A DNA stretch of 64,000 nt, from positions 682,001 to 746,000 of the forward strand of contig NZ_QPMJ01000002.1 of NCBI RefSeq assembly GCF_003369835.1. The letters are read 5' to 3'. The first letter of the stretch is position 1. Every line of letters begins with the position of its first letter. Made by a program: the position numbers and the translations under genes. Positions 14,306-22,662 of this stretch are shown in pieces. The notes below the pieces were generated by a model. That model searched no databases and was not told where the DNA came from. It saw nothing but the letters and a program-made list of their open reading frames with translations. The stretch is from Halorussus rarus (GTDB lineage: Archaea; Halobacteriota; Halobacteria; Halobacteriales; Haladaptataceae).

Positions 14306-16813
14306 ATGACAAACACAACCGAGAAGGTTCGCAGCGTATTCCTCGCTGCACTCCTCGTCATGTCGGTGTTTGCCGTCGTCCCCATGTCTGCGAGTGCAGA
14401 CCTGGACGGCGACGCCTACGCAAACACCAGCAACGGCGAGATCGAAATCGGAAGTACCGAAACCCAAATAATCAACGTCGCTGGCGTGACTGACGCTGGT
14501 AACAGCGACACAGTCACCATCGACATCAGCGAAGCCACCGACGCTGGTCTCGACGTTAGCGTCGACTCCCTCGGTGCTAACGTTCTGGACAACGAAGAGA
14601 CTGGTCTGTCCGGCGATACACTGACGCTTGACCTGGCGGACGATACCGACAACGAAACGGTGTCGGTTACACTGTCCCTCGACGCGACGGGCGACGATGT
14701 CGAGGAAGACAGTCGGATCCGCTACGGCATCAGCTCCGACGGTGATTCGCTGAGCAGCAGTGCAACTGCTTCGTTCAAGGTCATCGACTCGGCGTCCGCC
14801 GACCGCACGTTCGGTGGCGGCGACTCGGCGACCATCTACGCCGGTGAGACGATCACCTTCAACACCGAAGGTGAGCCGACCAACGTTGTCACCATCTACG
14901 AGAACACTGCTGACGACGGCACCGACTGGGAGCAGGTCGACCGATTCTCGACCGCGCCCGGTAACCTGGTGAACTACGACACGTCCGACCTCGAAGGTGA
15001 GTTCGTCGTCACCTACGACGACGAGGAGCCGGACTCGGACGATTCGTCGAACTCGCAGACTGTGCTCGAGGTCAACCCACTGGACCTCGAAGCGACCGCG
15101 CAGGACGTCAACATCACGACCGAAGAGGACATCGTGGTTGACGCTTCCTCTGCGGACTTCGGCGGTGACTTCTCCGCGGAGCTCTACGAGGAAGGCACGG
15201 ACTTCGAGGACAACGACGCGCTCACTAGCGAGGACGAGACCTTCGACGGCACGGGTGAGGCGACCGTCAACCTCGGGAACATCTCCGAGATCGAAGACCA
15301 GGGCGCTGGCGAGTACGTCGTCCGTGTCGTCCACGACGCCACTGGTGTTGAGGTGACCACCGACACGCTCAACGTCACTGAAGCTGGTGATGCCTCGGTG
15401 AGTGTCCCCCAGGACACCATCTACCAGGAGCGCGGTGACGTAGCGAACGTCTCGATCGAACTCGAGAACCGTGACGACGCCTACGTCCAACTGGGTGGCG
15501 ACTCCAGCAACTTCATGGCGAACTTCACGGTGGTTGACGAGGACGGTAACGGCTACGTCAACCTCTCGATCAACACCTACGACTCGATGGGTGCGACCGC
15601 CATCACCGGTGACAACGGCTTCGTCAGCGTCACCAGTGATGATGACTTCATCTCGACCTCCGGCGCGAACGCCATGAGCGACGACCACGGCATCTACGTC
15701 GGTAATCCGCTCGAGCCCGTCGGTGACGGCGAGGACGAGGTCGACGCGCTGGACAACCCGATGGCGGCGGGTAACTACGACCTCGTTGTTGCGCAGGCCA
15801 ACGACGACCGCGACTCGAAGACCATCCTGAGCGTGAGCGACCCGTCGGTCGACGAGGTCAACACGTGGGTCCACGAGGGCGTCAGTGCAACCAACCTGCC
15901 TGACAGCGGTGAACTCGACGAGTTGCTCAACGGTGTCGCGGAGACCGACACCATCGCCAACGGCGACTACGTCGTTGTCGAAACCCAGGTCTCGGGTATC
16001 TACGGCTACATCGGTGACGCTGGCTTCGCGGACGACGAGACCACCCCCGGTGACGACACGGTCTACCTGAACCTGACCCAGACCAACGCCGGCCCGAACA
16101 CGAACGGCAACACGCTGTACGGCGGCGACGCTGAGAAGATGTACTTCGACGCGGGGAACAACACCGTCTACGCGGTCTTCCCCGACGAGAGCGGTGACTT
16201 CTCCGACGGTCAGGAGTACAAGGCCGACTTCCACGTCCCCGAGGAGAACGCGGCGTACAAGAACGACCAGAACGCGTCTGCGGAGTTCGAGGTCGCCGAG
16301 CGTTCGATCGAGTTCAGCAACCTGAACTCGAGCGACATCCTCGAGGTCGAAGCGAGTGAGAACGCGTCCGTCGAGGGCACGACCAACCTCGCGCCCGGTA
16401 CGGCGGTCGACGTCGAACTCGAGTCGTCGGGCCAGCTGTTCACCAAGACCGTCGAGGTCGGTGACAATGGCACGATCAGCGCCACGTTCGACCTGAGCGG
16501 TCAGGACGTCGGCACCGAGCTCTCGGCGCTGCTGTCGGCCGACTCCGACACCGAGGCGACGGCTGACGCCGTTGTGGTCGAGCAGGTCGACGATGGCACG
16601 GACGAGACCACCACCAGTGACGGTGGCGAGGACACGTCCACGACCACGACGACCACCACGACGACCACGACCGAGGAGACCACGACCGAGGAGACCACGA
16701 CCGAGGAGACCACCACCACGTCGAGTGACGGTGGCATCCCCGGCTTCGGCGTGGCCGTCTCGCTGGTCGCCCTCGTCGCGGCTGCGCTGCTGGCACTCCG
16801 CCGCAGCAACTGA
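14306..16813 (+). CDS. csg: S-layer glycoprotein
   Basis: This 835-residue protein has every mark of the haloarchaeal major cell-surface glycoprotein. A signal peptide (about 1-32) ends SASA before D33. The long, strongly acidic beta-rich ectodomain carries many N-x-S/T sequons (NVT, NLS, NAT, NTS types). A Thr-rich linker of TTEE units (about 780-808) is expected to be O-glycosylated. The end is the PGF-CTERM signal (IPGFGVAVSLVALVAAALLA, then basic RRSN), for ArtA cleavage and lipid attachment. It forms the two-dimensional crystalline cell envelope. It is single-copy and monocistronic, with a long leader and a hairpin terminator, fitting very high expression. Confidence 0.95.
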   Translation: MTNTTEKVRSVFLAALLVMSVFAVVPMSASADLDGDAYANTSNGEIEIGSTETQIINVAGVTDAGNSDTVTIDISEATDAGLDVSVDSLGANVLDNEETGLSGDTLTLDLADDTDNETVSVTLSLDATGDDVEEDSRIRYGISSDGDSLSSSATASFKVIDSASADRTFGGGDSATIYAGETITFNTEGEPTNVVTIYENTADDGTDWEQVDRFSTAPGNLVNYDTSDLEGEFVVTYDDEEPDSDDSSNSQTVLEVNPLDLEATAQDVNITTEEDIVVDASSADFGGDFSAELYEEGTDFEDNDALTSEDETFDGTGEATVNLGNISEIEDQGAGEYVVRVVHDATGVEVTTDTLNVTEAGDASVSVPQDTIYQERGDVANVSIELENRDDAYVQLGGDSSNFMANFTVVDEDGNGYVNLSINTYDSMGATAITGDNGFVSVTSDDDFISTSGANAMSDDHGIYVGNPLEPVGDGEDEVDALDNPMAAGNYDLVVAQANDDRDSKTILSVSDPSVDEVNTWVHEGVSATNLPDSGELDELLNGVAETDTIANGDYVVVETQVSGIYGYIGDAGFADDETTPGDDTVYLNLTQTNAGPNTNGNTLYGGDAEKMYFDAGNNTVYAVFPDESGDFSDGQEYKADFHVPEENAAYKNDQNASAEFEVAERSIEFSNLNSSDILEVEASENASVEGTTNLAPGTAVDVELESSGQLFTKTVEVGDNGTISATFDLSGQDVGTELSALLSADSDTEATADAVVVEQVDDGTDETTTSDGGEDTSTTTTTTTTTTTEETTTEETTTEETTTTSSDGGIPGFGVAVSLVALVAAALLALRRSN
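16639..16720 (+). repeat. Thr-codon tandem repeat in the S-layer gene
   Basis: ACC/ACG runs followed by three units of an 18-base repeat (GACCACGACCGAGGAGAC-like) encode the Thr/Glu linker. The repeat is coding and is prone to slippage, so linker length may vary between strains. Confidence 0.8.
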
Positions 16814-16829
16814 ATAGCTGACTAACCAC

Positions 16830-16847
16830 CGAACCCTTCCGGGTTCG
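16830..16847 (+). terminator. hairpin terminator of the S-layer gene
   Basis: CGAACCC (16830-16836) and GGGTTCG (16841-16847) form a 7-bp stem with a TTCC loop 17 bases after the stop codon. A T-run (ATTTTT) follows at about 16865-16870. Confidence 0.6.
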
Positions 16848-16944
16848 ATTCGATTGCAGCCCCCATTTTTCGGACGCTACCCTGGTAGTGACAGCAATCG
16901 AAGCGATAGCTTCAACGTAGAAGTCCTCTGGTGAACTGCTCGAA

Positions 16945-17022
16945 CTGTACCAAGGGATTTGAAAGGGACTGTACGAGAACCCTGGTTCCCGTACAGACCG
17001 TACGCAATTGTGTCTGTTTAAA
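16945..17022 (+). promoter_or_regulatory. recombinase promoter with CTGTAC operator sites
   Basis: CTGTAC occurs at 16945-16950 and 16969-16974 and inverted (GTACAG) at 16991-16996; a further GTAC is at 17000-17003. A TATA-like TTTAAA at 17017-17022 lies 25 bases before the recombinase start, fitting a leaderless transcript. The same hexamer surrounds the promoter of the AbrB-type gene at 17940-17993. By inference these are binding sites of that regulator. Confidence 0.5.
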
Positions 17023-17046
17023 TGAGCGCCCAGGGTGTACGAGAGC

Positions 17047-17703
17047 ATGGGCAACATCGCCTGCTACTGTCGCGTGTCCACCGCCGACCAGAGCCTTGAG
17101 CGCCAACTGACCTCCACCCAGGAGTTCGCCGAGCGAGAGTTCGGCGCGGAGCTGGCCGACCTCGAGATCTATCGCGACAAGAGCACCGGGACCAACACCG
17201 ACCGCTCGGGCTACCAGAAGATGATCGACGATGCGGACGCCGGCGACCTCCAGGCCGTGGTCGTCCACAGCGTTTCGCGCATCTGCCGGTCAATCTCCGA
17301 CCTGGAGCGAACGGCCGCCCGCCTCGAGGCCGCCGACGTGGAGCTCCACATCGTCAGCGAAGGGCTGACGCTCCGCCCCGGTGACGAAGACCCGTTCCAG
17401 CGGGCGCTGTTCCAACTGCTCGGCGTCTTCGCGGAACTGGAGGCGAACATGGCCCAGCAGCGGACGAAAGAAGGAATCGCAGCCCGCCAAGCGAACGATG
17501 ACTACCACCACGGTCCGGCCCCGCTCGGTTTTGAGAAGGACTCGGGCCGCCTCGTAGAGGCGGAGAACTACCACGACGTGGTGGCGGTCCTGGACATGGT
17601 GGCGAAGGGAGAGCTCTCGAAACGGAAGGCCGCGGAACGATTGGATACGTCTCGGCCGACAATCAACCGGGCGCTGGACCGAGAAGAGTTGTACGCAGTC
17701 TGA
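17047..17703 (+). CDS. serine recombinase (resolvase/invertase family)
   Basis: This 218-residue protein starts MGNIACYCRVSTADQ, where S10 in the CRVS motif is the catalytic serine of serine recombinases. The resolvase domain spans about 1-140 (DKSTGTNTDRSGYQ, VVHSVSRICRS, RTKEGI). A C-terminal helix-turn-helix (KRKAAERLDTSRPTINRAL, about 190-210) reads DNA. The size is that of a small resolvase, not of a large serine integrase. I use ATG 17047 rather than the in-frame ATG at 17035, since the TATA box and the motif spacing fit it. It may resolve or invert DNA of the element to its right, or integrate it. The AbrB gene follows convergently, 4 bases from its stop. Confidence 0.85.
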   Translation: MGNIACYCRVSTADQSLERQLTSTQEFAEREFGAELADLEIYRDKSTGTNTDRSGYQKMIDDADAGDLQAVVVHSVSRICRSISDLERTAARLEAADVELHIVSEGLTLRPGDEDPFQRALFQLLGVFAELEANMAQQRTKEGIAARQANDDYHHGPAPLGFEKDSGRLVEAENYHDVVAVLDMVAKGELSKRKAAERLDTSRPTINRALDREELYAV

Positions 17704-17706
17704 GAA

Positions 17707-17937
17707 TCAGTCGTCAGCCAGGACCGCGCCGGAGGGGCGGAGTTGGAGTGTGCGCTCGCCTTCGGGGCCAGTGATCAGCACGCGGTCGCCTTTCTGAAGC
17801 CCGAGATCTTCGACAGCTCCCTTCGGGAGTGAGACGTGATACGTCCCATCATTCTGCTGGACGATCATCGATTCCATGACGTTCTTCGAGAGAAGTCCGC
17901 CGGTATTCCGCTCCGAACGCCCTTTTTCTATACTCAT
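17707..17937 (-). CDS. AbrB/SpoVT-type transcription regulator
   Basis: This 76-residue protein has a swapped-hairpin AbrB fold: NDGTYHVSLPKGAVEDLGLQ, then KGDRVLITG. Such proteins bind DNA as dimers or act as antitoxins. ATG 17937 is preferred over an upstream in-frame start at 17982, because a TATA-like sequence at about 17960-17970 would place transcription start there. CTGTAC sites lie on both sides of this promoter and in front of the neighbouring recombinase, so it probably represses both. The gene runs against the recombinase gene, and no toxin partner is adjacent. Confidence 0.75.
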   Translation of the reverse strand: MSIEKGRSERNTGGLLSKNVMESMIVQQNDGTYHVSLPKGAVEDLGLQKGDRVLITGPEGERTLQLRPSGAVLADD

Positions 17938-17939
17938 GT

Positions 17940-17993
17940 GTACAGCAGTGTACCCTCGGATAAATAAAACGTAACAACTCACGACAACTGTAC
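17940..17993. promoter_or_regulatory. promoter of the AbrB gene with CTGTAC sites
   Basis: GTACAG at 17940-17945, GTAC at 17950-17953 and CTGTAC at 17988-17993 flank an A/T-rich box (GGATAAATAAAACG, 17958-17971) that reads as a TATA box on the minus strand. The arrangement mirrors the sites before the recombinase, supporting a common regulator. Confidence 0.5.
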
Positions 17994-18104
17994 CTTACCC
18001 CGCACAGGTATTGTTTTTCCGATATTTTAGGTTCGAATGAACGGAACGTGGAGAGTGACGGCCGCGGTCCGGTAGCTCCGGGCTGGCGGTCGGGGTATCA
18101 AACC

Positions 18105-18365
18105 ATGACCCGAGTACGCGGGCCTCCTGGCCCGAACACCTCCTTTTCGGAGGAAACGGGACGACGAACCGCCCAAGAGAACGGCAGAGGCTGTCAGTAC
18201 GTCACGCCGGGCGGCCGGTGTGGCGACGCTGGCGTGACCCACCAGGTCGGTGGCGTCAGCCTCAAGCTCTGCCACGGCCACCTCGAGGCCGTTCTCTACG
18301 AGAACGACCTGGCCGCGCCGCCGCGATCGCCGCGGGGCCGGCTCGCCAGGAGGGCTCGAGCTTGA
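18105..18365 (+). CDS. small Cys/His protein, first gene of the rightward operon
   Basis: This 86-residue protein is not assigned to a family. Residues about 29-57 hold CQY...GGRCGDAGVTH and LKLCHGH, which could form one zinc site (two Cys pairs plus His). The end is Arg-rich. ATG 18105 is chosen; an upstream in-frame GTG at 18048 would add 19 residues without features. Its stop overlaps the next start (TTGA). It opens the rightward operon of the mobile element, after an A/T-rich stretch near 18010-18035 that probably holds the promoter. Confidence 0.5.
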   Translation: MTRVRGPPGPNTSFSEETGRRTAQENGRGCQYVTPGGRCGDAGVTHQVGGVSLKLCHGHLEAVLYENDLAAPPRSPRGRLARRARA

Positions 18366-18559
18366 GCTGGCCGTGGTGGTTCACCCGATCCGATGCAGAG
18401 ATTCTCGTCGGGGCGTGGATGTTGACGGCAGTCGGCTTCGCACTGTTGGGCATCCTAAACGCCAATGCCGTGATTAGCCTGGCTGTCGGGGCTCTGCTGT
18501 TCGTCGGCTTCTGCTGGTACACCAACGAACCTGGAGAAGATGTGGAGGCCAGCGCGTGA
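18362..18559 (+). CDS. small two-pass membrane protein (65 aa)
   Basis: TTG at 18362 overlaps the preceding stop, and the frame gives about 65 residues: SWPWWFTRSDAEILVG followed by two hydrophobic segments (about 14-34 and 36-54) and an acidic tail. The next gene starts at GTG inside this stop. Many such short coupled membrane-protein genes follow. No family is recognised. Confidence 0.6.
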   Translation: MSWPWWFTRSDAEILVGAWMLTAVGFALLGILNANAVISLAVGALLFVGFCWYTNEPGEDVEASA

Positions 18560-18945
18560 ACCGAGAGACCTACGCCCACCTCGTGGGCTACTCGACGCTC
18601 GCGCTGATCCTCGGAACGGCCAGCTGGAGCACGTTCGGCTGGGTATTCGCCCTGCCGCTCGTGCTCGGGACGCTGGCGCTCGTCGGCCGGGCCGGCTCGA
18701 GCCTCGTGATCGAGAAGGCGCGGATCGACGATGAGCCGCTGGACCTGAGCCCCGATCAGTCGCCGAAAGCGGCGACGGATGGCGGCCGGACAACCCGGCT
18801 CTCACCCGCCGAGGTGGCGGATGCAGTTCGGGAGCACGGGGCGGAAAACGTCCAGGACGACGCGATCGCCTGGGCGATCGAACAGGGCGGATTGAACGCG
18901 GGTGGCGGCCGGAACCGCCGACACACTACTTCAGAACGGAACTAA
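18556..18945 (+). CDS. membrane protein with acidic tail (129 aa)
   Basis: GTG start inside the previous stop. Two hydrophobic segments (about residues 8-28 and 30-48) are followed by a soluble tail that contains LSPAEVADAVREHGAENVQD, a helix-rich part, and a basic end. The product is probably a bitopic or two-pass membrane protein with the tail inside the cell. The family is not recognised. The next gene, encoding the spike-like protein, begins 8 bases after the stop. Confidence 0.65.
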   Translation: MNRETYAHLVGYSTLALILGTASWSTFGWVFALPLVLGTLALVGRAGSSLVIEKARIDDEPLDLSPDQSPKAATDGGRTTRLSPAEVADAVREHGAENVQDDAIAWAIEQGGLNAGGGRNRRHTTSERN

Positions 18946-18953
18946 GCACACAG

Positions 18954-20474
18954 ATGATAGATAGAAAGCAACTGCTGGCGGTATTCGCGGTGTTCGCTGT
19001 CGTGACCAACATGACCGCTCCGGCACTCGCGGCGGCCACCGCACCGAGTAGCGGCCTCGGGATGAACCCCGACGCCGACCAGTACCCCGAAACCAGAATC
19101 GTCGAAGATCAGCTGACGATCGAGAGCCACGACCGCTCGAGCATGTCGTGGCTCCAGTACGAGAACGACAACGGCAAGATCGAGACCATCGACGCCCACG
19201 TGAACGGTACCGAGTCGGGCGCGAAGGTCTCGTACCGCGCCGACCAGCTTGAGCTCGCCGAGTTCGGCAAGTACCCGCGCCAGGGTGACGAAGAGAACAA
19301 CAGCGTCACCTGGCTGAACGCCGGCAACTGGACGAGCTCCGGCGGCGTCACCGTCTCGGATAGCGCCGGGTCGACCGCCTCCGGCGTGGAGTCGGTCGAG
19401 ATCGCCACGGACGGCTCGTTCACCTCGGGAAGTAGCGGCCACGTCGCCTACGGCGAGCAGTCAATCACCGACGACGCCGAGAAGCGGTACCTCCAGCTCG
19501 TCATGAACGTCGACAGGCTTGAGAGCAGCGCGGTCCTCGAGGTCCAGGTCCGCGACGGCGGCGGCGACTACGTGGCGGCGACCGTGGATAGCTCGGCGAA
19601 CGCTTCGAAGGCGAACGTAATCGCCAACCAGACTGCCTCCGGCGTGATCTTCCAGGAGCAGCTCGGCCAGCTCGAAGTTCAGGGCTCGGGTGACGGTAGC
19701 CTGGACGGTGTGGAGGAGGTCCGCGTGGTCGCCACTGATGGCGACGTGACGGCCACGGTGGTCGGGCTGAACGTCCAGAAGAAGAGCCAGTGGGACTTCG
19801 GTGACGAGAAGGTCCCGGACACGAGCACGGACGACAGCGGCGACTACACAACTGAGCGAGTGATCGACCGGCCCCAGGGCGGGGCAATCATGCTGGCGGA
19901 CTTGGCGAGTCTCGGGAGCTTCGCGTCTGACGCGGTGGTCCACAAGCTGACCTACTACGACGTGGAGTACCGGATGCAGGACAAGCCGAGCGCGGTCTCG
20001 GCGGAGTTCCGGGACGCCGACAACCGGTACCCGAACTTCAACGTGTTCGACTTCACGTACCGGCGGACGATTCCCGCGGCGTACGACATCACGCACGGGA
20101 ATTTGACGCTCGAGACCAACCAGACGTTCCTTAGCGAGCGGTACGTCCAGCTCCGGGTCGCCGAAGGCGTCGGCGACACCGAGACCTCGGAGATCTCCGA
20201 CAGCTCCTGGATCGACCTCACCGGCTCGCTCGGCGAGGCTGGGACGTGGCTGACCGCCGACAGCACCGTGAGCGCCGACAAGACGTACGTGATCGACGCC
20301 GAAATCAAGGTCACCGACGACCAGCAGAGCGCGCTCGAGCAGGCCGCCGGAGGTGGTGGCTTCTGGGGCGGCGGCGGTGGCGGCAACCCGTTCATGAGCC
20401 TCTACAACTGGGTCGCGGGCGGGTTCGTCGGCCTGCTGACCGCGCTGGGCCTGAAGAGCAAGGCCGGGAGCTGA
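18954..20474 (+). CDS. spike-like secreted protein with C-terminal anchor
   Basis: This 506-residue protein has a signal peptide (LLAVFAVFAVVTNMTAPALA, about 7-26), a large outside domain with sequons such as NGT, NNS, NWT, NQT and NLT, a Gly-rich linker (GGGGFWGGGGGG, about 463-475) and a last hydrophobic stretch with a short basic tail (LKSKAGS). Size and layout resemble the spike protein of pleolipoviruses (signal peptide, ectodomain, C-terminal anchor). No sequence motif proves the homology. Its position, among small membrane proteins and before an NTPase gene, also fits that comparison. An alternative is a cell adhesin. Confidence 0.65.
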   Translation: MIDRKQLLAVFAVFAVVTNMTAPALAAATAPSSGLGMNPDADQYPETRIVEDQLTIESHDRSSMSWLQYENDNGKIETIDAHVNGTESGAKVSYRADQLELAEFGKYPRQGDEENNSVTWLNAGNWTSSGGVTVSDSAGSTASGVESVEIATDGSFTSGSSGHVAYGEQSITDDAEKRYLQLVMNVDRLESSAVLEVQVRDGGGDYVAATVDSSANASKANVIANQTASGVIFQEQLGQLEVQGSGDGSLDGVEEVRVVATDGDVTATVVGLNVQKKSQWDFGDEKVPDTSTDDSGDYTTERVIDRPQGGAIMLADLASLGSFASDAVVHKLTYYDVEYRMQDKPSAVSAEFRDADNRYPNFNVFDFTYRRTIPAAYDITHGNLTLETNQTFLSERYVQLRVAEGVGDTETSEISDSSWIDLTGSLGEAGTWLTADSTVSADKTYVIDAEIKVTDDQQSALEQAAGGGGFWGGGGGGNPFMSLYNWVAGGFVGLLTALGLKSKAGS

Positions 20475-20480
20475 TCGTCG

Positions 20481-20936
20481 ATGCCTGACGAAGGACCGCG
20501 GCTGACGAAGGCCATGACGTACATCAGTACGTCCAGGCAGTACGGCGGCTTCGCCGAGTCGTTCGTGTACGGTGCCGGCGGGCTCGTCATGGCGTTGTTC
20601 ACCATCATCATCGGTATCGGAGAGGCGTTCGCGGGCCTAATCATTCGGCCAACGGACGCCTTCAGCAGCGTGACGGCGCTGCTGATCGACGCCGGGTTCG
20701 GAGCGCCGGCGAGGTTTCTCCAGTCGGCCTGGAACACCGCGGCGGTCGCGCTCGGGATGGACCCGTGGTTGCAACTTGGGCCGTTTCTGGCGACTGTCGC
20801 AATGGTGGCGTTCGTCGCCACCCTCTGGGTTCTGATCCAGTTCCTGGACGCGATCGACGCGGACACGCCGACCGGGATCAACCTCCCGTTCATCAATCTG
20901 GACACCGGCGGCGACATGGAAGACGAGAACGACTGA
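20481..20936 (+). CDS. multi-pass membrane protein (151 aa)
   Basis: Hydrophobic segments at about residues 27-56 (long, Gly-rich), 72-92 and 98-122, with an acidic tail (DMEDEND). It starts 6 bases after the spike-like gene. Pleolipoviruses encode a small matrix-like membrane protein (VP3-like, 3-4 segments) next to the spike, and this gene is the positional candidate. No specific family motif is visible. Confidence 0.6.
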   Translation: MPDEGPRLTKAMTYISTSRQYGGFAESFVYGAGGLVMALFTIIIGIGEAFAGLIIRPTDAFSSVTALLIDAGFGAPARFLQSAWNTAAVALGMDPWLQLGPFLATVAMVAFVATLWVLIQFLDAIDADTPTGINLPFINLDTGGDMEDEND

Positions 20937-21002
20937 CCATGACTGGCTACCGCCGCCTTCGACCGAGTGCTACTCACCGGCCCCCCGGAGGTGCTGGCTC
21001 CT

Positions 21003-21389
21003 GTGAGTAAGTCGTCCCGAACCACCCTGAACGAGGGCGGGAGCATGAACCTCTGGGCGACCACGTACATCAAGGACGGCGAAATCCTCGTCGGGAAGCT
21101 GGTCAGCTCGCTGCTCGGCGGCCTGTGGTTGGCCGTCGCAGGGGGCTGGATCACCGTCATGCAGTCGATCAATCGGGTCCACATCCAGATCCTGGACGCG
21201 GCGGCGGGAATGGTAGTCAGAATTGTCGAGGCGGCTGGTGGTGGCGGGGCCGAGACCATCCGGGTCGCCTGGGCCGAGGCGTACAGGGCGGCGGTGGCCG
21301 CGAACCCGCTGCTTGCGCCGGCGCTGATGACGCTCGAGATTATCCTGGTCTCGGCGCTGCTACTGTACGCTCGCCGGAGGTGGACGTAG
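21003..21389 (+). CDS. membrane protein (128 aa)
   Basis: The start is uncertain. GTG 21003 (VSKSSRTTLNEGGSMNLW) is taken; ATG 21045 is the alternative. A 23-codon frame at 20939-21011 ends over the GTG and could couple translation. Segments at about residues 30-52 and 105-123 are hydrophobic; the middle is an amphipathic, Gly/Ala-rich helix. The stop TAG is followed directly by the next ATG. Confidence 0.55.
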   Translation: MSKSSRTTLNEGGSMNLWATTYIKDGEILVGKLVSSLLGGLWLAVAGGWITVMQSINRVHIQILDAAAGMVVRIVEAAGGGGAETIRVAWAEAYRAAVAANPLLAPALMTLEIILVSALLLYARRRWT

Positions 21390-21887
21390 ATGGGAGACAA
21401 GTCTGTCTCCTGGTCCAGCCTCACAGGTGTCCCGGACTGGGTTGGTGATCTAAAAACGCTGACGACAGCGGGAAGCGGCGGTATCGTGGGAACCCTCGTG
21501 ACGATAGCGACAGACCCACGGGATTGGCTTCGAGAGAACGTCTTTGCGCTGATCGCCGAATGGATTGTGAACCAGATCCTGGATGGGGCGACGTACATAA
21601 TCGGCTGGGTCGTCTTCGCGTTCGACCGTATCGCGTCGATTATCTTGGATGCGCTCGGCCCGGTCGCCACGCCGTTCGAGATCATCGGGGACGCCGTAGT
21701 CGGCGCTGTCGAGACGGTGTACGGCGTGGCGCTCGCCGCCGCCCATGCAGCAGGGTTCACAGGCCCGCCAGCAGCGGCGTTCGCTGTCGCGCTGGTCTCG
21801 GCGGCGCTGGCGGCCGTGGTGTTCGCGGTCTGGAAGGCGCTCCCGGTCACGGAGGCACTCGGCGGCGGCATGGAGGCACTACGGTAA
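21390..21887 (+). CDS. multi-pass membrane protein (165 aa)
   Basis: It begins on the base after the preceding stop. An N-terminal soluble part is followed by hydrophobic or amphipathic segments at about 48-85, 90-118 and 125-150 (AAAFAVALVSAALAAVVFAV). The order resembles the 151- and 128-residue products upstream, so the three may be distant paralogues. No family recognised. Its stop overlaps the next start (TAATG). Confidence 0.6.
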   Translation: MGDKSVSWSSLTGVPDWVGDLKTLTTAGSGGIVGTLVTIATDPRDWLRENVFALIAEWIVNQILDGATYIIGWVVFAFDRIASIILDALGPVATPFEIIGDAVVGAVETVYGVALAAAHAAGFTGPPAAAFAVALVSAALAAVVFAVWKALPVTEALGGGMEALR

Positions 21888-22123
21888 TGGCGCGCAGAGA
21901 CCTCGCCGCGGGCGTTCTCGCCGTCCTCGGCCACGGCTTCGCATGGGTATCGCACACCGAACAGATCTGGATGCCGATGGCGGGCGCATACGTCCGGTAC
22001 GTTGCTCCCGCCACCGGCCTCCCCGACCTCCGAGGCCCGTTCCTGTTCATCACGCTGGTGTACATCGGCCTCCGGATCGGGGACCTGTGGGACAGACGAG
22101 ACGACTTGGAGGACACGATATGA
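21887..22123 (+). CDS. small membrane protein (78 aa)
   Basis: ATG 21887 overlaps the TAA of the previous gene. The 78-residue product has hydrophobic segments at about 6-24 and 48-66 (FLFITLVYIGLRIG) and an acidic end (DRRDDLEDTI). The stop overlaps the next short frame (ATGA). Confidence 0.6.
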   Translation: MARRDLAAGVLAVLGHGFAWVSHTEQIWMPMAGAYVRYVAPATGLPDLRGPFLFITLVYIGLRIGDLWDRRDDLEDTI

Positions 22124-22197
22124 AACCCGAAACCAACCGGTACAGACACGGAAGCGGCGTATCGAGCGGAAAGAAGGAGGTGAGAGCATGGCGGTGA
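22120..22197 (+). CDS. possible 25-codon leader frame
   Basis: An ATG inside the previous stop opens a 25-codon basic frame (MKPETNRYRHGSGVSSGKKE, then a short end) that overlaps the start of the next gene. Its last codons contain the GGAGGTGA ribosome-binding sequence of that gene. It may serve only to keep ribosomes on the message. Confidence 0.3.
   Translation: MKPETNRYRHGSGVSSGKKEVRAWR
22176..22183 (+). promoter_or_regulatory. strong Shine-Dalgarno sequence
   Basis: GGAGGTGA lies 4 bases before ATG 22188. It is one of the strongest such sites in this operon and fixes the start of the 145-residue membrane protein. Confidence 0.7.
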
Positions 22198-22625
22198 GCC
22201 CGGTCCACTGGGCGCTGTCGCACCCGGCGCTGGTGCTGACCGCGGCGCTCGGCCTAATCGCGGTGGTCTGGGCGTACGACGCCTACGAGGACGCCGACGA
22301 CGGCAAGGAGGCGCTGGGCGGCTTCGCCGAGAACGCGAAGAGCGGGACGGGCGGCGCGCTGAACGTCGTCTTGGCGTCCCTGGTAGCGTTCGTGGGCTGG
22401 GCGGCGACGTGGTTCGGTACCGCGGGCGAGTTCGTCCAGTTCCTGATCGGGGTCGCGCCGCAGTTCCCGCTACTGAGCTCGACGATCTTCACGATCGGAC
22501 TCGGAGCGCTCGGCCTCGGCGGCGTGATCGAGCTGAAGGCGATCCACTTCATCGGGTTCAGCGCGCTGGCGGTCCTGATCGCACTGGCGTTCCGGACGGA
22601 CTTCGGGGAGGTTAGCCTCCAGTGA
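22188..22625 (+). CDS. multi-pass membrane protein (145 aa)
   Basis: Start ATG 22188, set by the GGAGGTGA site. Hydrophobic segments lie at about residues 9-25, 52-72, 78-100 and 108-138, separated by a charged loop (DAYEDADDGKEALGG). The stop TGA (22623-22625) overlaps a GTG that would start the next gene's signal peptide. No known family. Confidence 0.6.
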   Translation: MAVSPVHWALSHPALVLTAALGLIAVVWAYDAYEDADDGKEALGGFAENAKSGTGGALNVVLASLVAFVGWAATWFGTAGEFVQFLIGVAPQFPLLSSTIFTIGLGALGLGGVIELKAIHFIGFSALAVLIALAFRTDFGEVSLQ

Positions 22626-22662
22626 GACGGACCGCCGCGCTCGTGGCGCTCGTCGGCTTGTC

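Noticed and set aside
14141-16234. 697-codon minus-strand frame opposite the S-layer gene
   Set aside because: Val/Asp/Arg-rich low-complexity shadow of the acidic S-layer sequence, with no domain or start signal.
16639-16720. Short tandem repeats that could be mistaken for a CRISPR array
   Set aside because: Units are contiguous without spacers and lie in frame as Thr/Glu codons of the S-layer linker.
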